From the NCBI RefSeq assembly GCF_001625215.2, contig NC_030387.2:37967606-38031605 (forward strand): a DNA stretch of 64,000 bases, read 5' to 3'. The DNA comes from Daucus carota subsp. sativus (lineage: Eukaryota; Streptophyta; Magnoliopsida; Apiales; Apiaceae). Position numbers and translations under genes: made by a program. Below the pieces are notes generated by a model. It saw only the letters and a program-made list of their open reading frames with translations, searched no databases and was not told where the DNA came from. Positions 42,511 through 54,728 of the stretch are shown here, piece by piece (the stretch's first letter is position 1; each line of letters begins with the position of its first letter).

Positions 42511-43075
42511 TTCATGCATTTGCCTCAGAAGGCATTCGAAAGTCGGACACAACCAGGTCCAGTACAGATAGTGGTGTTCTTTTTGAGAGAAAATTTAGCA
42601 AGAGACTCTTAATCTTCTGGGGTTTTGCCTCCATTCTGTACTCAGACATGGTTTGTAGATAGGCCACTGAGAAGAAAGGGAAAACATGGAAAGTACATTC
42701 TTTTGATGTAGTTTCTTGGACAGTAACATGTGATTACCATCTTTGCAGAAACCACTTTACTTGAATGAACAATTTTTGAAACACTTGGCCTCACAAAGGT
42801 TAATTTCAAATGTGGTTGATTTTTTATGGACGATTCACTCTAAAATAATCGTATCGAAATGAGATGAAATTTATCGGAACATGGTCAATATAACGAGATG
42901 ATACCGAATATGTTTGGCTTACAATACTTTCAGACGTTTAATCTTTAATTATTTAAGAAATAAAATAAACCTGATCAATTATTTAATATGTATAAAATTC
43001 ATGATTACACAAATTGAGAATCGAAATTAATTGATTAACTTATTGATTCAAGATATATTGGTGTATATTAGATAA
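42511..43075. other. CPK 3' UTR and intergenic DNA
   Basis: The kinase 3' UTR probably fills the first 250 bp or so. The remainder is AT-rich with no gene or repeat recognised before the Helitron end at 43076. Confidence 0.5.
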
Positions 43076-44920
43076 CTAGTTGAGAAGCCGCGCGTTGCGG
43101 CGGTCTATAAAAATTATATTAATGATGCAATATTAATATTTGTAGAATAAAATAATTTTGTGGTTGTCTATAAAATGTATATTAATGTTTACAAGTTAAT
43201 ATTTGTAGGATAAAATAAATTTCATATTATAAAAATCTTGATGTAATGCCAATACTAATATATAAAATTACAAAATTGGAATATAATTCATGGTGAACAA
43301 AATGAAAATAAATTTATACACGTATTAACAATTTAATGAACGACGGATCTTAATTTTATTTGTGTTATTTATTAAAAAATAATCATGTTCTTACATCGTC
43401 CCCTTCCTCCAATTTTTTTGGATTGATTGTGCAGAAAAACATTTAACCTAAATCCGTGGGATATCGGTCTATAACTACCGTTGCTTGTAATAATCTTTAT
43501 TTTTTAATATTGTATAAACAACTTCACTTAAAAGTTGCTTGAACGGAGCAAACAGATTATGCATGAATAATTTTTTCCTGTATACAAAGTAAATTATATA
43601 AAAATTAAAAACAACAAACATGTCCGATGAACAAAACAAATATAATAAAAGAATAACCAACAAACATAAATCACTAATAGTTAATTTATTGATATCATTC
43701 ATCAATATCATTCAAGACTATATTCTTTTCCCGGTGTTTGGATTTGTCAACTCTCACGTAGCGGTCTATAACTACCTTTGCTTGCAACAACTTTTAATTT
43801 CTATTGTTGCAAAAGAACGGCACCACCGAGTTCAAATCGAGCAAGAGAACTATCACCATAAAGAGGTAGAGTTGTAGTATTGAAAGAGAGGAGGTTGTGT
43901 TTAGATGATCCAAAATCCTACAATCTATGGGGATATTTAATTTATAGTTGCCAGAATGACTCGTGTGCTACTCTTTCCCATAATTAAATAATTTGAAACA
44001 ACATCAGATTGAAATTGAAATAGAGGAGGTTGTGTTTAGATGATACAAAACCCTACAATCTACGGGGGTATTTATAGTTGCAGAGAGACTTGTGTGCTAC
44101 TCTTTCCTATAATTAAATAATCTGAAACAAAATCAAATGAAAACTTTCAAGATACTATATTCCATAAATAATCTGAAACAAGATCATATTCTGAAACTTA
44201 CTTCTAATATACCTGAAACTAAAAAAGGGATTTCTATTTTGATATTTTTCATCCAAAAATTTCAGAATATTAGAAAAATAGAACGGAGCAATGTGAGCAG
44301 AGAGACTTGTGTGCTACTCTTTTCTATAATTAAATAATCTGAAACAAAATCATATTAAAACTTTCAAGCTACTATATTCCATAAATAATCTGAAACAAAA
44401 TCAGATTCTGAAACTTACTTCTAATATACCCGAAACCAAAAAGGGTAGTTCTAGTTTTTGATATTTTTCATCCAAAAATTCCAGAAAATTAGAAAAATAT
44501 AATGGAGCGATGTGAGTAGCTTGCAAGTTTTTTAATCTGAATCTGTTTCAGATTATTTAATTATGGAAAAAAGTAGCACACAAGTCTCTCTGCACTTATA
44601 AATATCCCTATAGGTTTTAGGGTTTTGAATCATCTAAATACAACCTACACTCTCTCTTTGCTTGCAACAACCTTTAATTTCTATTGTTGCAAAAGAACAG
44701 CACCACCGAGTTCAAATCGAGCAAGAGAACTATCACAATAAAGAGGTAGGGTTGTAGTATTGAAAGAGAGGAGGTTGTGTTTAGATGATCATTGATCCAA
44801 AACCCTAAAGCCAAAAATTATTAGGATCCAAAAATTTCAGAAAATTAGAAAAATAGAACGGAGCGATCTGAGAGGCGCCACGTACACGCCCCTCGTTTCT
44901 CCTTTATATAAGTATATTGA
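43076..44920 (-). mobile_element. Non-autonomous Helitron
   Basis: Read on the minus strand the element starts TCAATATACTTATATAAAGG at 44920, preceded by A. It ends CTAG at 43079-43076, followed by T, as expected for insertion between A and T. A short GC hairpin (GCCGC/GCGGC arms, 43087-43101) sits just before the 3' end, as Helitrons require. No Rep/helicase coding is present. The inside is built from repeats: a 217 bp tandem pair, a further direct repeat about 0.88 kb apart, and an inverted copy at 44515-44660. The 5' terminus could be 3 bp further out. It ends 360 bp before the APE2 start codon, so may lie in its promoter. Confidence 0.75.
44081..44514. repeat. 217 bp tandem repeat inside the Helitron
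   Basis: Copies 44081-44297 and 44298-44514 share CAGAGAGACTTGTGTGCTAC, TAATTAAATAATCTGAAACA, CTGAAACTTACTTCTAATAT and ATTTTTCATCCAAAAATT. They differ by a few percent plus short indels. Confidence 0.85.
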
Positions 44921-45279
44921 TGATTTGAAATTTAATTAAATAAATATTTTAGAAAGTTTTTTTTTTTTGAAGGTAATATTTTAGAAAGTTAATCAAAAAA
45001 TTTTAAACATCTTTAAAACACTGAATCAAAATTTTCAATATATCAAATAAAATTATCATCACTATTCTAAACAAAAAATCATCATCATCATCAAATTTTT
45101 GACCCGCATGACCAAATTACCCGACCCGTATTACAATTTGGGAAAGCAAACATGAAAACCAACAGCCAGTTGAACAAAATGTGTCCGAATCTATTGAATC
45201 AATGAATCCGCAGGTTTAAACGAACACAGCAGAACACTCAACAGTTAAGAGCATGTATGCAATAGTATAAGTGACAGAG

Positions 45280-48200
45280 ATGAAGATAGTAACTTACAAC
45301 GTTAATGGGTTGAGACCTCGTATTCAACAGTTCGGTTCTCTTCTCAAATTGCTCACTTCTCTTGATGCTGATATCATCTGCCTTCAGGTCCCACCAATCT
45401 TTCTTGATATTTTTTCCAAGATTTTTATTCATTTATCGAGATTATTTATTTGTCGAGATGATTTTTTGGTGTAAATATAATATGATATTTATTGATATTG
45501 TTTATATTAATTTAATTTTCTTGAATTAGCAAAAAAAGGTTGAATGTTTTTGTGTTGGTTAAGAAAAGGTGAGATTTTGAGTGGAATTTATGCAGGAGAC
45601 AAAACTAGCAAAACATGACTTGAGAGCAGATATGGTGTGGGCAGATGGATATGAGTCTTTCTTTTCTTGCACCAGAGCCCGTATCGGTTATTCTGGTAAT
45701 TCACTTTTGTTTTTGTGTTTGATACTTATTTGTGAATTGCGTTAAATAATGGTACTATTTGATGCATTTTGTTTTGACTGTAAAATAATTAAGAATGAGA
45801 GGTAAAAATAGGAAAATGGTGGCTTTCTTATTTGGTTTGGTCTGATTTTGACAGGTGTTGCGACATTTTGCCGAGTAAAATGTGCTTTTTCAAGCTGTGA
45901 AGTAGCTTTGCCGGTTGATGCAGAGGAAGGATTTACGGGTCTGCTTGAGAATTCTCGAGGGTTTGGAGATGGGAAAGATGAGCGTGTTGTTGAAGGGCTA
46001 GAAGAGTTTTCTAAAGATGAACTTCTTAAAGTTGATAGTGAAGGTCGCTGCATTATCACTGATCATGGACATTTTGGTAAGTTTAATCAATGGTGGCTAG
46101 AACATTATAAGCGTTCGCCTATGATATTTGTATAGAATGAACATACCAAGATATATTTGCAACATAAAGAAGTCATGCTACTCTATGAAAATTTGCAATA
46201 TCTAGCTAACTGTTACTCCGCACTATTTATATGATATTATTTATTTGCATTGATCTTAATAGTATCTACTTGCTGGATTCAGGCACATATTTTGTGATTG
46301 TATGGTTTATGGATTATATTCTAATACATTTTTTTTTTAACTTTGCAGTTTTATTCAACATATATGGGCCTCGGGCTGATCCTGACGATGCTGAAAGAAT
46401 CCAATTTAAGCATAATTTTTTCAAGATCTTGCAGGTACTTTCAGTATTGCAAACAATTTTAAGAAGTACTTGTTGGTACGCTCATAGGAATCTGCTAAAT
46501 TGTTTCTTTTTGAAAAAATATATATTAATTAGTATGATGCATAAAACATATCTTTTTTTCCATAGCTGTAGTCTTAAACATGGTGTACTGGCCAAAAGTT
46601 GGAAAAAGGTTATCACTTGTTAGTTGTCACATAGCTAATGACCCTATATCTTAATTTAACCTACATATGGGCTTACTTTCAGCTTCTCTCTTTAAGGTCT
46701 CTCGTATTTAATAGTAGGTAGGCACTTGTAGTTCCATAGTATAAGGTTGTAGCTCATTCATTTAGAAGTTTCAGTTTCGGTTATTGGGGAAGACGGAATA
46801 GTCATGCTAGTGTTGTTAAATATATGATGGACATTTGCAACTGGTAGCTGATTAGCATATACATGCTGTATTGACTGAATGCAGTCTAGATGGCTAATTT
46901 GGTAGTAGTACTGGCAATATGAAAAGGATGGATAGGTGTGTGTTTTGTACAAACATGAGCAATTTACTATCTTTTCTTTTAAATCATCTCTATTCATTTA
47001 TAATTGTCAGAGCTTTGTTTGTGGAAGACAAGAGAGTGACGAATGTAGTATTTTTCCCTGAGGGAGGTTATATAGATTTTATTAATATTATTTACTGTTG
47101 ATGTAGAAAAGATGGGATGCAATCCTCCGCCAAGGAAGAAGGCTGATTGTCGTTGGTGATATCAACATTGCTCCTGCTGCTATAGATCGTTGTGATGCGA
47201 AACCAGATTTTGAGAAAAATGAGTAAGCAGCTAGCTCAGCATGTGCTTTGACAACACGTGATAAACATGGATTCTTGTATCTCCATAAATTATCTCCAGT
47301 GTCTACTTAACTTGCTATATGATTTTTATACAATGCTACATTATTGTGTAGGTTTAGAGAATGGTTTAGATCTTTGCTTGTAGAAAATGGAGGCCCATTT
47401 GCTGATGTATTTCGAGCAAAACATCCCGAAAGGTTTGGTATCTACTTACTAATATTCACACACACACAACACACACAGACATAATAGATGAAGAGATCGA
47501 CAACTATCTCCTCGTGGTCAAAGTCTTGTGTTATGTGTGATTCTCTTTTAGGGGTCGTTTGGTTCGTGCTTTTCTGGTTCTATGGGTTTCGTTTATTACA
47601 AACCCATTCATACCTTAAACCCAGAAGATATGAGATTTTCATACCCAAGGGGGAGGCCGGTATGAAACATGGGTTTGAGTAATCAATTTTTTTAAATTAA
47701 TTATAATTAATCACTCAAAAGCATTTTAAATCAGCCATATTCACTCAACCACTTAACCAAACATATGATATCAGAAATGATACCTCAACACCATACCGCC
47801 TTAACCTGATTCCTGATTCCAACCCCATATCCCCTCTTGAACCAGACGACCTCTTAATGTAAATCTATAGACCATTGTTTACACTTAACAGTTTTTCTGA
47901 CCTTGAGTTTGTCTGTAGGAAAGAAGCATATACTTGCTGGTCGACAAGTTCAGGTGCTGAGATTTTTAATTTTGGATCAAGAATTGACCATATTCTCAGT
48001 GCTGGGAAATGTCTACATGAGCACAGTACAGATGGTCATGACTTTTTAACTTGCCATGTCAGGGAGTGTGAGATATTGACACAGTTTAAACGGTGGCAAT
48101 CTGGAAATACAACAGGGTAAGTCTGTAATAATTGTATTTTCTATTGCTTCAAATATAAAAATAGACATCATTAGACAAAGTTCATTTGGATCCTTCGTTT

Positions 48201-49629
48201 TGCTGCAAGGATTACAGCAGGTGGAAAGGAGGGGCAGGTATAAAATTGAAGGGGTCTGACCATGCTCCTGTCTGTATGAGCCTCGATGAGATCCCAATTA
48301 TATCACAACACAATACCCCCTTGTTATCTACAAGATATTGTCCTCAGGTTGAAGGGTGTCAACAAACTCTTGGTGCGATCATTTTTCTTGTTGTTTGTTT
48401 GTAGTGATTATCTGGTTATTCTGGTGTTGCGGTGCATTTGTGTTTATATTATAATCAGTTCTCCATTTTCAATGCCTCCTCGATGGTTGAGTGCTTAATG
48501 CTCACCAAGCACGTTTTTGGTGCATCATTTTGCAGTATCAATGCTAGCAAGAAGACAAACAGCTGAGCATTTGAAAAGCAATGGACAGTCCAATTCCTCC
48601 CTGGTCACAGATACTAAAGTGAGCATGAAAAGATCATCTGATAATGCTGCTGCACCAGACTTGTCTCTTGACGGATTGGTCGATTCTTCACATATGAAAC
48701 AAAGAGATAATGCTTTAGAATCAGTTGAGTGCTCCCAAAGTTCTCCTAATGAAGCTTCTTGGAGCAAGATGCTTTGTTTAAGCAGCAGTCCTGATAAACC
48801 AATTTCTCGTGTACAAAGCAAAAAGAAACCAAAACAAAGTCAGGGGTCCCAGCTCTCACTTCGATCGTTTTTTCAGAAGAGTTCAGTTCCTATTGATGGC
48901 ATAAACAGCAGTGGTACATCTGATAAAACAGGAGATGCTCCAGCTTCTGACCAATTCTCTAAAGGAGATTCCATGAGGTATGATGAAATGAACACAAAAA
49001 CAGACTCGGTTTCAAAGATAAATATGTCTCTTCAAGATCATGCTCCGGCAGATTCATTATGTTCTACAGTAGAGGAAAAGAGAAATGTTGCTGTAGCTGA
49101 ATGGCAAAGGATTCAAGAAGTCATGCAGAGCAGCATACCTCTGTGTAAAGGCCACAGTGAACCTTGTGTCTCTCGAATTGTCAGAAAATCTGGTCCTAAT
49201 CTGGGTCGTAAATTCTTCGTCTGTGCTCGTGCTGAGGTATGCTATAAGATACATCATTAATCATGCTTTTTGTTGACTTTCCTCGTGCATTTAAGTTCTT
49301 ATGGCTATTAAGGTTCTAAAATATCACTGTGTTTTCTGGTGTTTATTCTTTTAGAGAACCAGATAGTCATGCTAATGTTAGTAAACCCACTTTATTAGCT
49401 ACGAAGGAATGAAGAAGTGGTCATCTGTTTAATTTATAAAGTTCGAGGCACTATTTCATAGATGTTCTCATTTACAACTTAAGTAAGCATTCAATTTCTT
49501 AATTTTTTTTCTTGATGCTCAGGAATTGAATTTTGGTTCATGCAGGGGCCTGCATCGAATCCTGAAGCAAATTGTAATTACTTCAAATGGGCGGCTTCAA
49601 AATCTAATCACAAAGCAAGAGGACAATGA
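45280..49629 (+). CDS. APE2: AP endonuclease 2 (APE2)
   Basis: Exonuclease III-type enzyme that cleaves abasic sites and trims 3' blocked ends in base excision repair; nuclear. Exons: 45280-45387, 45596-45695, 45855-46076, 46349-46434, 47107-47222, 47352-47432, 47919-48116, 48218-48372, 48536-49236, 49546-49629; 1,851 nt, 616 aa. The ATG at 45280 ([14 protein letters not shown]) was chosen because the upstream in-frame codon is GTG. Active-site signatures are [46 protein letters not shown] and GSDHAPV. A PIP box, QLSLRSFF (residues 461-468), predicts PCNA binding. A GRF zinc finger begins near residue 559 ([29 protein letters not shown]). This layout matches plant and animal APE2. Intron 6 carries a Tourist-like MITE. 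Intact. Confidence 0.95.
47551..47853. mobile_element. Tourist-like MITE in APE2 intron 6
   Basis: Left end GGGGTCGTTTGGTTCG and reverse-complemented right end GAGGTCGTCTGGTTCA are inverted repeats. The element is flanked by TTA at 47548-47550 and 47854-47856, the 3 bp duplication typical of PIF/Harbinger. It is 303 bp, has no coding capacity and lies between exons 6 and 7. Confidence 0.82.
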
Positions 49630-50390
49630 TTGGCAGTACAATGTTTTTTACTTATGGGGTTCTACCAAGTCACGTAATAACTCTACTGCTGACCATTTGA
49701 TAAGATCTTTGCTGAAATTTCCTTCCCTCTTGATAAGTAGTTTGACCGACCTCTTTCCGATCTCTGTCTGTTCTACACTTTTTTGTAGGATGCAAGAACT
49801 AGATTTTCCTCCGGGGCTCAGTTTCAAAACGGAAATGTGAACAAAAATCAGTATTTGTCAGCTTAAATTAAGAGATGTACTGAAGTTGTATATAATCGGA
49901 AATTATTTCATTTCAAAGAGTTGGTCTGATTAGTGTTGTCAATTTGTTACGAACACCAAAGCAATCAAGGGTATGTTAGGTATGAATTTTTAACAAGGTC
50001 GGATAATACAGAAGTATAGACAATAAGAGATGAGTTGTGCAAAAGATAAATATAAACGACAGGAGGACTATTTTTCTCTTTCAAATGAACATAGTAGATG
50101 TGTAGATAGTACTAATAACCTGTATTGAAATTGGAAATCTTTTACCCGGGGATAGTATCCACAAAATGCATCCAAACATAAAGAGATGAGAATGTAATAA
50201 AATTACTACATCATCTTTTATCCGAGAATGATAATATCTGCGAAAATAATTCAAATATAAAGAGACTAAAGTTTTCTCTACAAATGACGTGATAGTTTGA
50301 CTAATTTTAATTTTAATAAGATGAGGGTAACCAATTATATATTATCAACTATATTTTGAGAAAAAAAATTAAAAGAAATTTTGTAATATC
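49630..50390. other. APE2 3' UTR and intergenic DNA
   Basis: Open frames near 49630-49840 read on from the last APE2 exon in another frame and are not supported. No gene is recognised. Confidence 0.5.
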
Positions 50391-50640
50391 TACTCCCTCC
50401 GTCCCATTTTAATTGTCACATTTCTATTTTTGTTGGTAAAATTGACTAAATTTTGACCAAAGATTATGAATCACTATTTCATTATTTTAAAAAAACTGAA
50501 AGTTATATCTTAAAGTAGATTAAAAGTTATTTCTGATGATATATTTTTTTAATTTTATCAATTAATAAAATATTAATAAATTTCAGTTAAACTTTATTCA
50601 ATTTGACCGGCACGACAACTAAAATGAGACGGAGGAAGTA
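50391..50640. mobile_element. Stowaway-like MITE
   Basis: The left end TACTCCCTCCGTCCCATTTT and reverse-complemented right end TACTTCCTCCGTCTCATTTT pair over about 27 bp, with TA at each border. 250 bp, AT-rich, non-coding. It lies 280 bp upstream of the RING-H2 start codon. Confidence 0.88.
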
Positions 50641-50859
50641 GTATTTTTCCATAGATACGGACAGGGTTAACCAATATTAACTCCTACACGGGATATTAAC
50701 TTGGACACATCACTTTTAGAACTTTTTTAGAAATTTTATAGAACATCGTTTTAGAAGCTGTAATATTTTTCTTTTATGTAATTTCTCTCTGATTTGGAAA
50801 TCTTTCGATATCTTTTTGGACGCGGCATTTCTCTTTCGATATTCCTCACTTAAATTGCA

Positions 50860-50919
50860 AGCCTTCTTTAAATAGAGAACATTGTGCAAATACCATCACA
50901 TAACCCCTGCTCTTGCATA
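50860..50919 (+). promoter_or_regulatory. Core promoter of the RING-H2 gene
   Basis: TTTAAATA at about 50867-50874 lies roughly 50 bp before the start codon. It is the only TATA-like box close to the gene; this is a weak call. Confidence 0.3.
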
Positions 50920-51327
50920 ATGGCGACACACATATCCACAATAATCACTTCACTTCTCAGGTGTTTCCGGCCATCTCCTCCTCCTCCACCAACAACCACC
51001 GTCAATATCTCGCAAACAGAACCCTGCAATCTCGATTCTCCGGTGATTATTTACGACTCGAAAAACTTCAAGTCAGAGAGCTGCTGCGCCATTTGTTTAG
51101 AACAACTAGCTCACGGAGACGAGGCACGAGTGTTAAAGAGGTGCATGCACGTGTTTCACAAGGACTGTATTGATGAATGGCTTCCGAATCGTTCACTCAC
51201 GTGCCCAATTTGTCGAACCTGCGCGGTTGATCACGAGGTTCGAACAAACGAGTCAAGAAGAGCGAATTGCAGGAGATGGGAGGATGTTGATTTCCCTGCG
51301 AGTTTTCGTATTGCTCGTTATCTTTAA
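50920..51327 (+). CDS. Small RING-H2 zinc-finger protein, probable E3 ubiquitin ligase
   Basis: Single-exon gene of 135 aa. The N-terminus MATHISTIITSLLRCFRP is hydrophobic then basic, followed by a Pro/Thr-rich stretch (residues about 18-30). The RING-H2 domain fits C-x2-C-x15-C-x1-H-x2-H-x2-C-x11-C-x2-C: CAIC, RCMHVFHKDCIDEWL and CPIC, with the Trp that contacts E2 enzymes. RING-H2 proteins of this kind transfer ubiquitin from an E2 to a substrate; the substrate is unknown. The C-terminal tail (RRWEDVDFPASFRIARYL) is short. The upstream in-frame codon at 50884 is GTG, so the ATG at 50920 is preferred. It is not a typical ATL (no GLD motif or clear membrane helix). Subfamily unresolved. Confidence 0.88.
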   Translation: MATHISTIITSLLRCFRPSPPPPPTTTVNISQTEPCNLDSPVIIYDSKNFKSESCCAICLEQLAHGDEARVLKRCMHVFHKDCIDEWLPNRSLTCPICRTCAVDHEVRTNESRRANCRRWEDVDFPASFRIARYL

Positions 51328-53207
51328 TTGTCTATCAATCAAATTATCATTCATGTGACAGGAATTTTGATTATTGTTTCGGTGAGAAATAACAAAGGGT
51401 TGAGGTTTTCTTTGCGGCAATATGTTTTTCAGTTTTTGCATCAAATTTAAATCTTATATATTATCTGAACCCATCATATCTTTTTTTTTTTGTTGCTAAT
51501 TAACCCATCATATGTTTGATGATACGTGTCATATAGATACACGTAAAATCTTTTTTTTTTTTACACCAAATGCAATTGACATCTCAGGGAGATCGACCGC
51601 AATTTACACTATTTTCTTAGGAATACCATGCTATTTTTAATCTTTTGAATGAGAATTTCTTGAATGAAGGCTGAAGCAATCAAATAGAAGCCAACTCTGG
51701 TGGAAAATCACTTTTATCACCAAAACAAGCTAGTGACGAAAGCCCGGCACAATTGCAAGAGCATCTCCGACCGAATTCTAGTTGGCTATTAAATAAAATA
51801 TAAATTATTTGTTTTTTACAAAGTTAGTACACATGTAAGAGTGTTAATTCGAACCATGTTCTTATTTTATTATTTGTATTTTTCATAATCAAATTACTAT
51901 AAAATATTAAACATTTCCCACTAAGTGTTAAATTAAATAATTATAAGAATGCTCCGTCAACACTCAACATATTAGCTAAGAAAATGGGCCCAAGAACACA
52001 TAGCCGCATGAGAACGGGTACGTTGTTCAGTTAACCCATTTGTTAAAGACTGGGCTTCATCCAACCAACGTGAGAAAACACTTTCATTTCAGGTCGGCTG
52101 AAAAGCAGAGGCCTTTTAACCTTGACATCAAAACTCAGAAGATAGTTGTCGGCAAAACGTGATATTATAATTGCCGCCGACAGTTACTTTGTACGATATT
52201 TTCTTACGGTATTTAATCGCTGGAGAATATATCCGTTTAAGATGCGCAATTTAAAATTTTAGTGTTTTCACCGTATAAACGCGCGGATCTTGCTCTTTCT
52301 TTAGTGTTGTGCAGAGCGGATAAGGGATAATACAATTAGGATAAAATAACTAATTTATCGTGGTACTTACTGAACAATTGTAATTAGATCGTGTTGTTGC
52401 ACACCATCAAGTAGTTAAAAAACTTTCAAAAGCATCGCTTTTAACTACTTAATGGAAAGTTCAAAAAAAATACAAAAAAAAAGCAAAAAATTTGAAAAAA
52501 AAACCTGAAAAAATGTCTTACAAATCTGAAAAATTCAACAAAAATTTAATATATTTTTAAAAAAAATCTAAATTAGGTCAGAAAAAATTCAAAAATAATC
52601 CGAGAAAATGGAAAACAATAAAATGACAAGCTTTTTTTTGTTGTTCTTATCAAAATTTTCTAAAAATTATATGAGATTTTTTATTTTAACTCATTCAGGT
52701 CTTTATCTAACTAAAATTTTTGAAAGGAAATTCAAAAATTCAAAAAAAAAGTTCAAAATTTAAAAAGAAAATTCAAAAAAACCGAAAAAAAAACTTGCTA
52801 CCTTATTTTTTAAGATTTTTGAATTTTTTTGGGATATTTTTTCGAATTTTTTTCTTGATTGTTTCCAGATTTTTTTTGAATTCATTAAGATTTTTTTCAT
52901 CTTTTACTGAATCTTTTAAAGATATTAATATATTTTTAAAAAAAAAACTACTTTTGAAGTTTTTTTCGGATTTTTTTTCATATTTTTTAAAATTGTTTAC
53001 TTCCCTTAACTAACGAAACTGACCAGTAACATTATCGGTCCCCGTGCGCTGTGCGCCTACAAGTGCGGTTAATGCATCAAAATCTTACCCATCGCCATTA
53101 ATTGGTACTGCACTCTAAGACCCGAGTACAAAGCAATAAGCTAGTTAATGCTGTTCGATGACCCCCGAGCACGTCTGTACCTTGCTAAAGTTATGACTTT
53201 TGTGATC
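51328..53207. other. Intergenic DNA, very A/T-tract rich
   Basis: No gene seen. From about 52440 to 52990 the sequence is mainly A tracts, then T tracts, with repeated TTCAAAAA and TTTTTGAA words, so the two halves could pair. A small inverted repeat (AAGTAGTTAAAA / TTTTAACTACTT) sits at 52410-52452. The 97-codon open frame at 52720-53013 is a product of these tracts. Confidence 0.6.
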
Positions 53208-53441
53208 TACATCTTCTGTTTTGAGAAATATAAGTTGTTTAATTTTTTTCATGCCTTTTTAAGTTTTTTGACATGTTAAAATTATTATTTTTGAATTATT
53301 TTTTTTTGAATAAAAATATATGATTGATATTATTATTCAAAAAAGAAAATTTTAAAAACAATAATTTTAAGCATGCGGTCAAAAGACTTAAAAATACGTG
53401 CAAATAAGTCAAGCGACTTATATTTCAAAACGGAGGGAGTA
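53208..53441. mobile_element. MITE with TGAAATATAAGT-type ends
   Basis: The right end, reverse complemented, reads TACTCCCTCCGTTTTGAAAT then ATAAGTCGCTTGAC. The left end CTGTTTTGAGAAATATAAGT matches after a degraded outer part. About 234 bp, non-coding, Stowaway-like. Confidence 0.72.
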
Positions 53442-54728
53442 TAATGTTTTAATATCATAAATGTTTGGTTTAAGTTATTTATTTATATAATTTTGGGCTC
53501 TTTAGAGTCTTTACTTTTTGGAGTACTTGGAGACCCTTCCTAGAACCATTAGATCTAAACTAAACTGTACGGCAGAGATGGGTGACAGGTGGATTTTTAT
53601 TAAAATTTAAAAACAACCGTATAGATTTATAAACATACGGTACCGTATACAAGAGTATGTCTCGCACTAATAGGCATTCAAGTGACAGTTACCTCTATCT
53701 TGTTCCCCTAAAATTACTCTTCTAAATCAAAATCGAAGATTTCAGAAGATAAGCATTGACGAGAAGCACGATTCTAGACGACAGCGGAACCCTCTTGATA
53801 AGCCGCTACGACTCGAAGATTTTTGAAAACCCTAGGAATGAGTTCAGCTCAGTGACAAGCAACTTGAGTTGGGAAACAAGTAAATTGCATTTTTTTTCCC
53901 TTTAGATTACTGTTATCATGTTATGTCGTTGCTAAAATTGTACTGCATGTCAGTTTATATTGAGAAAACAGTGTTCAATTGAGTTTTTGAGATACATTAT
54001 TCTTGTAGTATAAATCAACATTGTCTCTTTGTTTGTGGGTAATGTATGTCCAGTCTAATTTTACATATATTTATCTGTAATAGTATATGACAATGTGCTT
54101 CTTGTGTAATTATGCCATGAGTCTTTGTCAACTGCTGCTGGGTCGATTTTGGGGGACCGAGTAATTGAATTAGCTAATGATACGGGTGTTAAATCAAGTA
54201 TTAGAATCCGCCTTTGGTAATTAGATGTGTTCCCGTGAATTATTAGATTAATGAGGGTGAACTTTCGCCCTATCTTACTATTTGAAGTGGTGTTTAGTTT
54301 ATCTTAGTAATTTGGGGGACGACCATAAGTTTCGAGATTAAAATTATTTTGCTACAAATTGTACCATAACTATTGTTCGTTGCTTGGAAAATAATCATGG
54401 AAGATGCCTTGTAATAATAGAGTACTCACTTGGTAGGTATGTGAATGAAATTTGAAAATGGTTGGATTCCTCCACTGTATTACCCCTTAATCTGATGATT
54501 GCGGTTTACTATATAAATGTAGAGGAACCATGGTTTTTGGTAAATATATGTATTGTGTTGATTGTGGGTTAGGTTTATTTAGTTTGAAATTCATGCCAAG
54601 TTCAACAAGACTATATTTAGTTTAATTGTTTGTGCTCTTTCTGTTTTGTGATTTTCAGCATTGTGCCTTTGTACGAAAAAGAAAACTGCAATTATCAGCA
54701 CTGTGCCGTACAAACTGGTAAGTTAGAC

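Noticed and set aside
49526..49840. 104-codon frame after APE2 exon 9
   Set aside because: A different frame of the last APE2 exon; the spliced frame ends at 49629 in the family-typical tail.
52720..53013. 97-codon Lys/Phe-rich frame
   Set aside because: Translation of A and T tracts only.
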